Shown here: positions 8,620 through 16,793 of the stretch, piece after piece
Position numbering within the stretch: position 1 is the first letter of the stretch
How the letters are laid out: every line of letters begins with the position of its first letter
Source of the DNA: Rhizobium sp. NLR16a
GTDB lineage: Bacteria > Pseudomonadota > Alphaproteobacteria > Rhizobiales > Rhizobiaceae
Direction: 5' to 3'
Length of the DNA stretch: 64,000 bases
Assembly (NCBI RefSeq): GCF_017948245.1
Contig: NZ_CP072867.1
Span: 62,001 to 126,000, forward strand
The notes under the pieces: generated by a model
Database searches by the model: none
What the model was told of the DNA's origin: nothing
Seen by the model: the letters and a program-made list of their open reading frames with translations, nothing else
Translations under genes and position numbers: made by a program

Positions 8620-10473
8620 TCACGCGCTCAACACCTCGTCGCCCGGCCGCACCTGCAGATCGTAGAGCGCCTTGTAGCGCCCGCCGAGCGAAAGCAGCGC
8701 CTGATGCGTGCCGCGCTCGACGATCCGTCCGTCTTCGACGAACAGGATCAGGTCGGCATGCATAAGCGAGCTCAGGCGATGGGCAACGATGATGGTCACC
8801 CGGTCGGCGGCGTAGCGGCGCATGGCGCTGCGGATGCGCTGCTCGGTGGCCGCGTCGATTGCCGCCGTCGAATCGTCGAACACCATCACCGCCGGCTTCA
8901 GCATCAGGGCGCGGGCGATCGAAAGACGTTGGCGCTGTCCGCCGGAGAGCGACACGCCGCGCTCGCCGACGACGGTGCCGTAACCGGTGGGAAGGCCGAG
9001 CACGTAATTGTGCAGTTGAGCGCTTTCGCTGGCGCGTTCGATGCGGCTTTCCTTGGCCCAGGGGTCGCCATAGGCGATGTTGTTCTCGATCGTCGTCGTG
9101 AACAGGAAGGAATCCTGCTGCACGACGGCGACAGCCCGGCGCAGCGACTGCAGTGTCGCCTTGCGGATGTCCTGGCCGTCGATGGTAATCCTGCCGCCGC
9201 TGACATCGTAGAAGCGCGGGATCAGATGGGCGATGGTCGACTTGCCGCTGCCGGGAGGGCCGACGATGCCGATCGTCTGGCCGCGCCTGGCTTCAAGGGA
9301 GACATCATGGAGCACGGTGCGCTTTTCCGAGCCGGGATAGGCGAAGCTGACATTCTCGAAGCGCAGCACGCCCTCCGTCACCGCCAAATCCGTCGCGTCC
9401 GGCGCATCCTTGATCGCGATGTCGAGGTCGAGCAGAGCAAAGAGCCGCGAGCCGCAGGTGGAGGCGCGGGCAAAGGCATTGACCATCAGGCCGAGCTGGC
9501 GCACCGGCATCTGCAGGATGGTCATGAAGGTCAGGAACGAGGCGAGCGTGCCGACGGTGATCTCGCCCGACATGACCTTGCCGCCACCGACCCAGAGCAC
9601 GAGGCCCATGGCGGCGAAGAAGGAGAAGGTCATGGCGCTGGTGTTGACGACGCGGATGCCGACCCGCTGATGCGCAAGCGCCAGCGCGTTCTTCGAGGCG
9701 GCCTCGAACTTCGACAGTTCGTGTTCCTGGGCGGCAAAGGCCCGCACGACGCGAATGCCGCCGAGATTCTCCTCCATGATCCGGGTCAGCACCGACAGCC
9801 GCTCCTGGAGGTCGAGCCAGGTGGCCCGCAGCCTGAGCTGCGTCACCGAGGAGCGCCAACCGACGAAGGGCACGAAGGAGAGCGCCAGCAGCCCGAGCAC
9901 GACATCTGTCGACAGCAGCATATAGGCGCCGATGCCGATCAGGATCGACAGCAGGACCATGCGGACCAGCGCGGTGGAAAAATACATGCGCACGCCCTCG
10001 AGATCGAGCAGGCCGACGGTGATCAGGTCGCCGGAATGGACCGTATCGTGAAAGCTGAAGGAGAGGCGCTGGATTTTCTCGTAGCAGGCCAGGCGCAGCT
10101 CGTAGCCCATGTGGTGACCGACGGATTCGCTGAAATAGTTCTGCACCATGGTGAAGAGACCGCGCAGCACGCTGGCGCCGAGCAATAGCAACGCCGTGGT
10201 CAGAAGCGCGTCTTGCGCCGCCTGGCCGGCCGCACCGCCGCCCATCGCCATCTGCGTGTGGTCGACCGCCCGGCCAAGAAGGCGGGGGATCATCAGCTGG
10301 AAGGTGGAGGCGATGAGGGTGGCGCCAATCGCCAAGCCGGCCTGCCAGGGATGGCGGAAGGCCATCACGGTGATGCGCACCAGTGTATAGAGGCCTCGGC
10401 CCCAGCCTGCCGCAGTTGCAAGCGCCATCGAAGCCGAAGGCTTCGTCGCGCGTGTTGACGCATCGCTGCTCAC
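8620..10473 (-). CDS. ABC exporter half-transporter, partner 2 (non-canonical Walker B)
   Basis: The 617-residue protein has a six-helix exporter domain and a C-terminal nucleotide-binding domain. Walker A is GPPGSGKST and the signature is a normal LSGGQ, but Walker B reads VMVFDDSTAAID, with Asp where the catalytic Glu should be. This is the mark of the degenerate site in heterodimeric exporters, and the neighbouring gene carries the matching defective signature. I chose GTG at 10473, preceded by TTGGAAA, because residues upstream of it look non-conserved; the open frame extends to 10581. The gene is divergent from the reductase gene at 10703. Confidence 0.88.
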   Translation of the reverse strand: MSSDASTRATKPSASMALATAAGWGRGLYTLVRITVMAFRHPWQAGLAIGATLIASTFQLMIPRLLGRAVDHTQMAMGGGAAGQAAQDALLTTALLLLGASVLRGLFTMVQNYFSESVGHHMGYELRLACYEKIQRLSFSFHDTVHSGDLITVGLLDLEGVRMYFSTALVRMVLLSILIGIGAYMLLSTDVVLGLLALSFVPFVGWRSSVTQLRLRATWLDLQERLSVLTRIMEENLGGIRVVRAFAAQEHELSKFEAASKNALALAHQRVGIRVVNTSAMTFSFFAAMGLVLWVGGGKVMSGEITVGTLASFLTFMTILQMPVRQLGLMVNAFARASTCGSRLFALLDLDIAIKDAPDATDLAVTEGVLRFENVSFAYPGSEKRTVLHDVSLEARRGQTIGIVGPPGSGKSTIAHLIPRFYDVSGGRITIDGQDIRKATLQSLRRAVAVVQQDSFLFTTTIENNIAYGDPWAKESRIERASESAQLHNYVLGLPTGYGTVVGERGVSLSGGQRQRLSIARALMLKPAVMVFDDSTAAIDAATEQRIRSAMRRYAADRVTIIVAHRLSSLMHADLILFVEDGRIVERGTHQALLSLGGRYKALYDLQVRPGDEVLSA

Positions 10474-10702
10474 GGTATTTTTCCAATAGATGTGGTGCTC
10501 GGACGCTGGCCCGAAAAGACGGCAAATCCATGAAGGGATTGATAGCACCGTCATTTTTGCCGATTCCAACTGGGCGTTCAAGTAAAGAATTCACCAACTG
10601 GTTATTTTTGCGTGAGGCCCTCACGCATCCCTCTCGGGAACTATCGGCGCGCGGGTGGGTTGCAGCAGCAAGGCCCGAGAGGCGCCCGTTACGGAGAGAC
10701 CC

Positions 10703-11320
10703 ATGCCGCTGAAAGCCCTTGCTCTCAACGCGACGCTGAAGACCAGCGACGCCAAGGATCCGTCATCGACCGACCGGATGATCGCTCTCATCGACAAGGC
10801 GATGTCCGAATACGGCGTCGTGACCGAAGTGCTCCGCCTTGCCGATTTCAACGTCAAGCCGGGCGTGAGCTCGGACGAGGGCGCCGGCGACGACTGGCCG
10901 GATATTCGCGCAAAGCTGCTCGACGCCGATATCCTGCTGATGGCGACGCCGATCTGGCTCGGCCAGCCGTCCAGCGTCTGCAAGCGGGCGCTCGAGCGCA
11001 TGGACGCCTTCCTCGACGAGACAGACGATCAGGGCCGTATGGTGTCTTACGGCAGGGTGGCAGCCGTTGCCGTCGTCGGCAACGAGGACGGCGCCCATCA
11101 TATCTCGGCCGAACTCTACCAGGCGCTCAATGATGTCGGTTTCACCATTCCGGCCAATGCCGTCGCCTACTGGGTCGGAGTAGCGATGGGTTCAACCAAT
11201 TTCGTCGATCTCGACAAGGTGCCGAAGGTCGTGACCAAGGCCGTCAACATGTTGGCCCGCAACACGGCGCATTTGGCAGGTCTGTTGAAGGCGAAGCCAT
11301 ATCCGGGCGAGGGCGGCTGA
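10703..11320 (+). CDS. NAD(P)H-dependent oxidoreductase, flavodoxin-like
   Basis: The 205-residue protein has a flavodoxin-like FMN-reductase fold. It starts with a beta strand (LKALALNATL), has the FMN-loop-like segment ILLMATPIWLGQPSS, and later carries VAAVAVVGNEDG. Members of this family reduce FMN, quinones or azo compounds using NAD(P)H. ATG 10703 is preceded by GGAGAG at good spacing; the open frame upstream is longer but non-coding in style. A decayed fragment of a paralogue lies downstream near 11525-11615, which suggests a past duplication at this locus. Confidence 0.8.
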   Translation: MPLKALALNATLKTSDAKDPSSTDRMIALIDKAMSEYGVVTEVLRLADFNVKPGVSSDEGAGDDWPDIRAKLLDADILLMATPIWLGQPSSVCKRALERMDAFLDETDDQGRMVSYGRVAAVAVVGNEDGAHHISAELYQALNDVGFTIPANAVAYWVGVAMGSTNFVDLDKVPKVVTKAVNMLARNTAHLAGLLKAKPYPGEGG

Positions 11321-11400
11321 GGCCAATCGCGGGCAGCGCTTCAAATATGCATTCAGTTTAACGCGTTAGATCGATTCGGCAATAAAGCTCTTGCCAGGGA

Positions 11401-11523
11401 GAATTGCCGCATGACCTACCTTCATCGACGCGTGACCGGCCGTTTATGCGTTGAAACTTCGATCAACCCCAGGTGCGGATGAAGCCGCAAAGGAGTTGCG
11501 ATGACGGTTCAGGGACTTTTTGT
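11401..11523. repeat. Direct repeat, copy A of the FAD-protein gene leader
   Basis: This segment matches 16676-16793 over about 120 bp with small gaps. The match covers the leader, the ribosome site AAAGGAGTTGCG and the first seven codons (MTVQGLF) of the FAD protein gene. After the seventh codon the similarity stops and different sequence follows. The two copies differ at many bases, so the duplication is old. They bracket the transporter/tautomerase/LysR block. Confidence 0.8.
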
Positions 11524-11524
11524 G

Positions 11525-11615
11525 TGTCCGACCGATCGGATGATCTATCTCGTCGACAAGGCAACGGCGAATATTACGTTTCGTTCGAAGTCCTCTCGCT
11601 CAGAACGCTTGCGTT
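11525..11615 (+). pseudogene. Decayed fragment of a flavodoxin-like reductase gene
   Basis: The segment resembles about 10765-10850 of the intact reductase gene. In one frame it encodes TDRMIYLVDKA against TDRMIALIDKA in the gene. After a one-base shift it encodes EYYVSFEVLSL against EYGVVTEVLRL. The shift corresponds to one missing base near 11564. It is fused in frame to the seven duplicated codons of the FAD gene, giving a 43-codon chimeric frame 11501-11632 that is probably not functional. The remnant covers roughly residues 22-50 of the parent. Confidence 0.6.
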
Positions 11616-11642
11616 CTCCCTTTCTTGTGTAAGGGAGAACGC
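11611..11642. terminator. Perfect 12-bp hairpin downstream of the ABC permease gene
   Basis: GCGTTCTCCCTT and AAGGGAGAACGC pair perfectly around an eight-base loop, 35 bp beyond the stop of the minus-strand permease gene. Neither side has a strong T run, so it may be a processing or stabilising hairpin instead of a classical terminator. Confidence 0.4.
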
Positions 11643-11676
11643 GTGCCGGTAGTTCTTTCGGTTGCCGCGACGATCG

Positions 11677-12450
11677 TCACGCCGGCCGTTCAGAAGCACT
11701 TGTTCGCCACTTGATGAGATGCTTCTCGGCGATGTCCAGAATGCTGTCGATGATCAAGACAAAGATCGCGAGGATCAGGATGCCCGCGAAGACGCCGACC
11801 GCATCAAAATTGCCTTCGGCCTGAGCGATCAGATAACCGAGCCCGGCGGAAGAGCCGAGATACTCGCCGATGATGGCCCCCACAACGGCGAAGCCCACCG
11901 AAGTACGCAACGACGACAGAATCCAGCTCGCCGCTGCCGGGAAATAGACATGGCGAAGCAGGTCCCTCCGATTGCCGCCCAAAATGCGGGCGTTCGACAG
12001 CACCACCGGGTTGACTTCGCGCACGCCTTGCATCGCGTTGAAGAACGTCACGAAGAATACCAACGTCACGGCGAGCGCCACCTTGGACCACAGCCCAAGG
12101 CCGAGCCAGAGCACGAAGATCGGCGCGAGCACGACGCGCGGTATTGCGTTCAGCCCCTTGATGAAGGGGTCGAGAATGCGCGCAGCCGAACGGCTGAGAC
12201 CAAGCCACACGCCTGCGGCGACGCCGAGTGCCGTTCCGACGAGGTAGCCGAGCACGGTTTCTGTCAGCGTGATGGCGACGTGGCTGTAGAAGTCGACGTC
12301 GGCCACCCAGGATAAGACCTGGTCGAAGATGTCGAGAGGAGCCGGGAAAAAGAAGACGTCTATGACGCCTGCCGCGACACCGAGCTGCCAGCCGCCGACA
12401 ATTGCCACGAGCAGCACGATTTGAATGAGGCGTTCAGTCATGACGTTCAT
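11677..12450 (-). CDS. ABC transporter permease, SsuC/TauC type
   Basis: The 257-residue protein has about six membrane segments and the binding-protein-dependent permease EAA-like loop near GGNRRDLLRHVYFPAA. It belongs to the nitrate/sulfonate/taurine permease family. ATG 12450, with GGAG upstream, overlaps the end of the ATPase gene by 17 bp; the longer frame to 12621 runs inside that gene and is spurious. It is the last gene of the set binding protein - ATPase - permease. It lies inside the block flanked by direct repeats. The substrate is discussed under the tautomerase. Confidence 0.9.
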   Translation of the reverse strand: MNVMTERLIQIVLLVAIVGGWQLGVAAGVIDVFFFPAPLDIFDQVLSWVADVDFYSHVAITLTETVLGYLVGTALGVAAGVWLGLSRSAARILDPFIKGLNAIPRVVLAPIFVLWLGLGLWSKVALAVTLVFFVTFFNAMQGVREVNPVVLSNARILGGNRRDLLRHVYFPAAASWILSSLRTSVGFAVVGAIIGEYLGSSAGLGYLIAQAEGNFDAVGVFAGILILAIFVLIIDSILDIAEKHLIKWRTSASERPA

Positions 12451-13264
12451 AGCTTTTCTCCACTTCACCGCGCAGCGATGACCAGATGTTGCGATAGAGA
12501 TCCAGGAAGCGCGGATCGAGCTTGATTTCGGCGACATCACGCGGGCGTTCGAGGTTGACGGGGAAGCTGTCGATGACGCGCGAGCGCGGTCCGGCGGCAA
12601 GCACGACGACCCGATCGCCAAGGGCGATCGCCTCCTCGAGGTCGTGCGTTATCATCACCACTGCGCGCCGTTCCTCCTGCCAAAGCCGCAGCAGCTCGTT
12701 CTGCATCAGGTGGCGGGTATGGATATCGAGCGCGGAGAAAGGCTCGTCCATCAGGATCACCTTGGGGCCGGTGATCAATGCCTGTGCCATCTGCACACGC
12801 TTGCGCTGGCCGCCGGAAAGTTGATGCGGATATCGATGCTCGAACCCCTTCAATCCGACCTTCGCCAGCCATCTCATCGAGTGCTCCCGACGTTCGGCAG
12901 CTCCGACACCCTTGAACATGGGACCGAGTTCCACGTTCTCGATTGCGGTCTTCCACGGAAGCAGTGCGTCCTGTTGGAACAGGTAACCTATATCGGTCTG
13001 GACCCCGCGGACCGGCTGACCGTCGATGGAAACAGTGCCGCTGGCAGGCTTCAGAAGACCGGCAATTGCGTTAAGTATGGTGCTTTTGCCGCATCCAGTC
13101 GGTCCGACGATGGCCAGGAATTCGCCATCGGAGACGCTTAGATTAACCTCCTGCACCGCCACATAAGCACCGAAGGACATGGTGATTGCGTCGATGGAAA
13201 CCATCGGCTTCGAATGATCCGGACGGTTGGTCGGGGGTGCAGTTTTCACGACGGCCAATTCCAT
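12434..13264 (-). CDS. ABC transporter ATP-binding protein, SsuB/TauB type
   Basis: The 276-residue ATPase has all motifs: Walker A GPTGCGKST, the Q-loop in YLFQQDALLPW, signature LSGGQ, Walker B VILMDEPFSALD and the H-loop in ITHDLEEA. It powers the nitrate/sulfonate/taurine-type importer formed with the adjacent permease and binding protein. The start has a strong AGGAGGAGG sequence immediately upstream. It is 12 bp from the binding-protein gene and overlaps the permease gene, so the three form one operon. Confidence 0.92.
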   Translation of the reverse strand: MELAVVKTAPPTNRPDHSKPMVSIDAITMSFGAYVAVQEVNLSVSDGEFLAIVGPTGCGKSTILNAIAGLLKPASGTVSIDGQPVRGVQTDIGYLFQQDALLPWKTAIENVELGPMFKGVGAAERREHSMRWLAKVGLKGFEHRYPHQLSGGQRKRVQMAQALITGPKVILMDEPFSALDIHTRHLMQNELLRLWQEERRAVVMITHDLEEAIALGDRVVVLAAGPRSRVIDSFPVNLERPRDVAEIKLDPRFLDLYRNIWSSLRGEVEKSYERHD

Positions 13265-13276
13265 GACCTCCTCCTA

Positions 13277-14278
13277 TCAGTTGGCAGCGGCGTTCGGGAC
13301 CTTGCCGACGAACTCGTTCGTGTAGGTTTTCGCTAGGTCGATTTCACCCGCGGCGACTTTGTCGTTAAAGCTCTTCAGGACGGCGAGCGGGATCTTGATG
13401 TCCTCCTCGTTAATGCGCCCGTCCTTCGAGAAGATCGCCTTGGCGTTCTCGACCGCCTTGACGTAGGTGTCACGATCGCCGGAAATGAACTCCTTCGGGA
13501 GCTTCTCCACGATTTCTTCCGCGGAGTGGCTGTTCATCCATTCGAGCGCTTTGACCGTCGCATTGGTGACCTTCTGGATCGTCTCGGGATTTTCCTCGAT
13601 ATAACTTTGCGTGGCATAGAGGACGGAGGTCGGGTAAATCCCGCCATAGATCGCTCTGGCACCGTCGTCGCTGCGCCCATCGATCAGGATCTTGCCGACG
13701 CCCTTGGCTTCGATGAACGTCGCAGCCGGATCGTAGTTGACGAGCAGGTCGACCTTCTGCTGTTCGAGCGCTGCGACGGCGGAAGAGCCGGAGCCAACAC
13801 CGATCAGCGACACGTCGCTTGCGGACAAGCCGTTGCGCTGCAGGTAATAGCGAACAAAGAAATCGGAGGACGAACCCGGCGAGGTGATACCGATTTTTGC
13901 GCCTTTGATCGTTTCCGGCTTTGCCGGATCGAATTTGCTGCCCTTGCCGCCAGCCAATACGAGCCCTGAATTGCGGGCGAGCTGTACGAAGGCGACGACG
14001 GCCTTCTTCTGCGATTGCATCTGGATCGTATGATCGTAGAAGCCGACGGCGATGTCGGTTGAGCCGGCAACAAGCGCCTGAAGCGTCTTAGAACCGCCCG
14101 ACGCAAAATTTTCTACGGTCACCTCCAGCCCTTCCTTTTCATAAAGGCCAAGCCCCTGGGCGACGGGAAACGGAAGATTATTGAGGTTGTAAGAGCCGAC
14201 GCTGATACGGACCGGATCCGCAAGTGCGGAGCCGGCGAGCGCGACGGTTGCCGCGAGGGCGAGCATAAGCTTGCGCAT
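13277..14278 (-). CDS. Periplasmic substrate-binding protein, NMT1/TauA type
   Basis: The 333-residue protein has a clear signal peptide (cleavage after SALA, residue about 20) and the NMT1/TauA-like fold, with ISVGSYNLNNLPFPVAQGLG early in the mature part and LVAGSTDIAVGF in the first lobe. It delivers a small, probably anionic, organic ligand to the adjacent permease. AGGAGGAGAA precedes the ATG. Its gene is first in the transporter operon and lies 48 bp after the GalD/PrpF-like gene on the same strand, so the tautomerase probably acts on the imported compound or its product. Confidence 0.88.
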   Translation of the reverse strand: MRKLMLALAATVALAGSALADPVRISVGSYNLNNLPFPVAQGLGLYEKEGLEVTVENFASGGSKTLQALVAGSTDIAVGFYDHTIQMQSQKKAVVAFVQLARNSGLVLAGGKGSKFDPAKPETIKGAKIGITSPGSSSDFFVRYYLQRNGLSASDVSLIGVGSGSSAVAALEQQKVDLLVNYDPAATFIEAKGVGKILIDGRSDDGARAIYGGIYPTSVLYATQSYIEENPETIQKVTNATVKALEWMNSHSAEEIVEKLPKEFISGDRDTYVKAVENAKAIFSKDGRINEEDIKIPLAVLKSFNDKVAAGEIDLAKTYTNEFVGKVPNAAAN

Positions 14279-14326
14279 GATGATATTCTCCTCCTGTTGT
14301 TGGCGCCCTCCTGGCGGCCAGAGCTA

Positions 14327-15409
14327 TTATGCCGCGCAACCCAGTTGCGTGACAGGTTTTGCTAGCACATGTCCCTCGAACAGCCGGCGGGCGGTGCGAA
14401 GGATTCCGGCGACGGTCTTGCCGTCCCGTTCATACAGCTTGACGTCCAGGTGGCCGCTGGGGTGCTCGATGGAAAGAACAAGCGGAGGGGCCCTCCGGCC
14501 GATCAGAAGCGAAGCGACCGTATCCTTGGTGATGCAGGCTGTGGCAATTCCGACGGCGCCCGTGGTTGCCAGCGACGGATGACATTGATGCGGCATGAAA
14601 TAACGTACGCTGAGGTCGCCTCCGGCCTTTGGCCGCGATATGAGCACCGGCTTTGGCGTTACCTGGTTGCGCACGTTTCCAAGGCCCATTCGTTCGCCAG
14701 CCGCAATCCGCAGCTCTTCCAGCCGTTCCAGCAATTCCCTGTCAGCATTGAGTTCGGCTGCCGATTCCAGGCCGGTTGCGCCGATCGAAACTGCCTCGAT
14801 CAGGATCATCGGCATGGCGCAGTCGATGCAGGTGACAGCCACGCCGCCGATCAGGTCGATGGCTTTGCCGGTGGGAAAGAGCCGTCCGGTACGAGCTCCG
14901 GCTGCGTCCATGAAAGTAAGCGCAATTGGCGCGGCGCGCCCGGGCACTCCGTCGATTGCAGCTTCACCGAGATAGGAGACGCTGCCATTCGGAGTGGGAA
15001 CTTCGGCCTCGATCAGCTTGCTGGTGTTGACGTTATGGATCCGAACGAGCGTCGTCTCTCCACGCACCGGAACCAGTCCAGCCTCGATGGCAAACGGGCC
15101 AACTGCGGCGAGCATGTTGCCGCAGTTCGGCGAGGTATCGACGATCTGTTGGTCGACTCGCACCTGGGCAAAGAGATAATCCACGTCTGCGCTGGGAACG
15201 CTGGCAGGTCCGATGATGGCGACCTTGCTGGTAACCGGGTTGCCGCCGCCAATTCCGTCGATTTGCAACGGATGACCCGAGCCCATGATCGACAGCAGAA
15301 TCTTGTCACGCTGGTCGGTGTCCGCGGGAAGATCCCTGGCGAGGAAGAAAGGGCCTTTCGAGGTGCCTCCTCTCATCAGAACGCAGGGAATAGCCATCAG
15401 ATCGTTCAT
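14327..15409 (-). CDS. PrpF/GalD family tautomerase (4-oxalomesaconate tautomerase-like)
   Basis: The 360-residue protein belongs to the PrpF fold, a pair of diaminopimelate-epimerase-like domains. Hallmarks are PCVLMRGGTSKGPFF at the N terminus, DGIGGGNPVTSK at about residue 50, and SPNCGNMLAAVGP, where the conserved Cys lies. Members isomerise unsaturated di- and tricarboxylates: PrpF acts on aconitates, and GalD converts 4-oxalomesaconate in gallate breakdown. Length and the N-terminal motif fit GalD best. No gallate dioxygenase is nearby. A divergent LysR gene and a downstream ABC importer suggest an inducible uptake and catabolic unit for a plant-derived acid. Confidence 0.75.
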   Translation of the reverse strand: MNDLMAIPCVLMRGGTSKGPFFLARDLPADTDQRDKILLSIMGSGHPLQIDGIGGGNPVTSKVAIIGPASVPSADVDYLFAQVRVDQQIVDTSPNCGNMLAAVGPFAIEAGLVPVRGETTLVRIHNVNTSKLIEAEVPTPNGSVSYLGEAAIDGVPGRAAPIALTFMDAAGARTGRLFPTGKAIDLIGGVAVTCIDCAMPMILIEAVSIGATGLESAAELNADRELLERLEELRIAAGERMGLGNVRNQVTPKPVLISRPKAGGDLSVRYFMPHQCHPSLATTGAVGIATACITKDTVASLLIGRRAPPLVLSIEHPSGHLDVKLYERDGKTVAGILRTARRLFEGHVLAKPVTQLGCAA

Positions 15410-15447
15410 CGGTTGTGCTTTCGCCGGAATTATGCCATCACCGTATC

Positions 15448-15470
15448 AATCGGCGTTGTTTGATCCGATT
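15448..15470. promoter_or_regulatory. Candidate LysR-type operator (AATCGG-N11-CCGATT)
   Basis: Perfect six-base arms with an 11-base spacer lie between the divergent tautomerase and LysR genes. LysR proteins commonly bind such dyads upstream of divergent target genes and regulate themselves. The spacing and position fit; binding is inferred. Confidence 0.5.
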
Positions 15471-15523
15471 ATTGGAAGAATTTTTTATTTGTAAAATGCT
15501 AAGATTTGAAGGATTGATGCGAA

Positions 15524-16420
15524 ATGAGCATTAATTGTGAGATCCTCGACCTAAGAGCCTTCCTGAGCGTCGTAGAACTGGAGAGCTTCAATCGCGCGGC
15601 CGATGCCCTGCATATGTCGCAGCCTGCGTTGAGCCGCCGCATTCAAAAACTGGAGCAGGCCATCGGGGCACCGCTTCTGGAACGCACAACCAGGCATGTG
15701 TCAGCGACGGCCCTCGGGACGGAACTGGTGCCCCTCGTCCGACGCATGCTGGAGGAGTTCGATGGCTCCCTCTTTGCTGTGCGTGACGTTGGACCCAATC
15801 GAGGGGGGTTGGTGACTATCGCATGTCTTCCAACCGCGGCATTCTACTTCCTGCCTACGGTCATTCGCCAGTTCAATGAAGAATATCCGAACATCCGCTT
15901 TCGTATCCTCGATCTGCCTGCCACCGACGGGCTTCAAGCCGTGGCAAGCGGGGAAGTGGAATTCGGAATCAATATCATGGGCACCTCCGACCCGGACCTT
16001 ACCTTCGAGCGGCTTGCGGAAGACCCATTCGTACTTGCAGCGCGCAAGGATCATCCTCTTGCAGCAAAACAATGGGTCGAGTGGGCGGAGTTAGAGCCTT
16101 ATCACGTGATCACCGTTCATCGGTCGAGCGGCAACAGAACGCTGCTCGACGCGGCACTGGCAAAATCGAACATTAAGCTGCGCTGGTTCTATGAGGTAAC
16201 TCATCTGTCTACCTCCCTTGGGTTGGTGGAGGCGGGCCTTGGGATTTCGGTGCTGCCTCGAATGGCAACCCCGCGAGAAGATCATCCGTTCCTGATCACC
16301 CGCCCTATTCGCAACCCCGAGATATCTCGAACGATCGGTGTGGTTCGCCGCCGCGGCGGCACCTTGTCGCCTGCGGCGGAGCGGTTTCTCAAGATGTTGA
16401 TAGGCGTATGGGGAGCCTGA
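15524..16420 (+). CDS. LysR family transcriptional regulator
   Basis: The 298-residue protein has a typical LysR helix-turn-helix (residues 5-62, including SFNRAADALHMSQPALSRRI) and a two-lobed effector domain from about residue 90. It is divergent from the PrpF/GalD-like gene, with a dyad AATCGG-N11-CCGATT in between, so it probably activates the tautomerase-transporter operon in response to its substrate. The gene is less GC-rich and uses more rare codons than most of the window, consistent with acquisition with the block. An intrinsic terminator lies about 200 bp downstream. Confidence 0.9.
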   Translation: MSINCEILDLRAFLSVVELESFNRAADALHMSQPALSRRIQKLEQAIGAPLLERTTRHVSATALGTELVPLVRRMLEEFDGSLFAVRDVGPNRGGLVTIACLPTAAFYFLPTVIRQFNEEYPNIRFRILDLPATDGLQAVASGEVEFGINIMGTSDPDLTFERLAEDPFVLAARKDHPLAAKQWVEWAELEPYHVITVHRSSGNRTLLDAALAKSNIKLRWFYEVTHLSTSLGLVEAGLGISVLPRMATPREDHPFLITRPIRNPEISRTIGVVRRRGGTLSPAAERFLKMLIGVWGA

Positions 16421-16618
16421 TTGAACGGTGCCTTCAGGACCGTCCGAGCAGGCCGATCAGACTTGGCAAGCACGACCGCGGCGAAGGCAGCGGTATGGCC
16501 ACTTCGGGAGAAGTCAAAAATCTTCTGCGGTATCAATGACTTAATCGCGTGTCTAACAAACCTCTTGCCACTTCCGGTTTTTGGCGCTTTCATACACGAC
16601 TAGTTTAATAGACTATGG
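16421..16618 (+). other. Non-coding end of the inserted block
   Basis: No convincing gene is seen between the LysR stop and the terminator at 16619. Short open frames on both strands lack ribosome sites and recognisable domains. The stretch is less GC-rich than the flanks and probably belongs to the inserted block. Confidence 0.4.
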
Positions 16619-16640
16619 CGAGGGATCATGCCCTCGTTTT
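16619..16640 (+). terminator. Intrinsic terminator
   Basis: CGAGGG and CCCTCG form a six-base stem around a six-base loop and are followed by TTTTCTT. It is oriented to end transcription coming from the LysR gene and insulates the FAD protein gene downstream. Confidence 0.65.
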
Positions 16641-16675
16641 CTTGGGGGGCCTCGGTGAGGCCCGAGCTGCGGCGC

Positions 16676-16793
16676 GAATGGCCGCGTAACCCTCATCAAC
16701 GCGTAAGCCGCTGTTTATGCGTTGAAACCTCGATCGAGCCCAGGCTGCGAATGAAGCGCAAAGGAGTTGCGATGACGGTTCAGGGACTTTTTT
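16676..16793. repeat. Direct repeat, copy B (native leader of the FAD-protein gene)
   Basis: This is the intact counterpart of the segment at 11401-11523, joined to the full-length FAD gene. It includes the shared TTTATGCGTTGAAAC leader, the ribosome site and the start codon. The two copies mark the probable edges of an inserted segment of roughly 5.2 kb. Confidence 0.8.

Noticed and set aside
10625..10660. GGAAC near 10638 as a third EcfG promoter upstream of the reductase gene
   Set aside because: The expected CGTT is GGTT at the right spacing, so the -10 is not matched; kept out as too weak.
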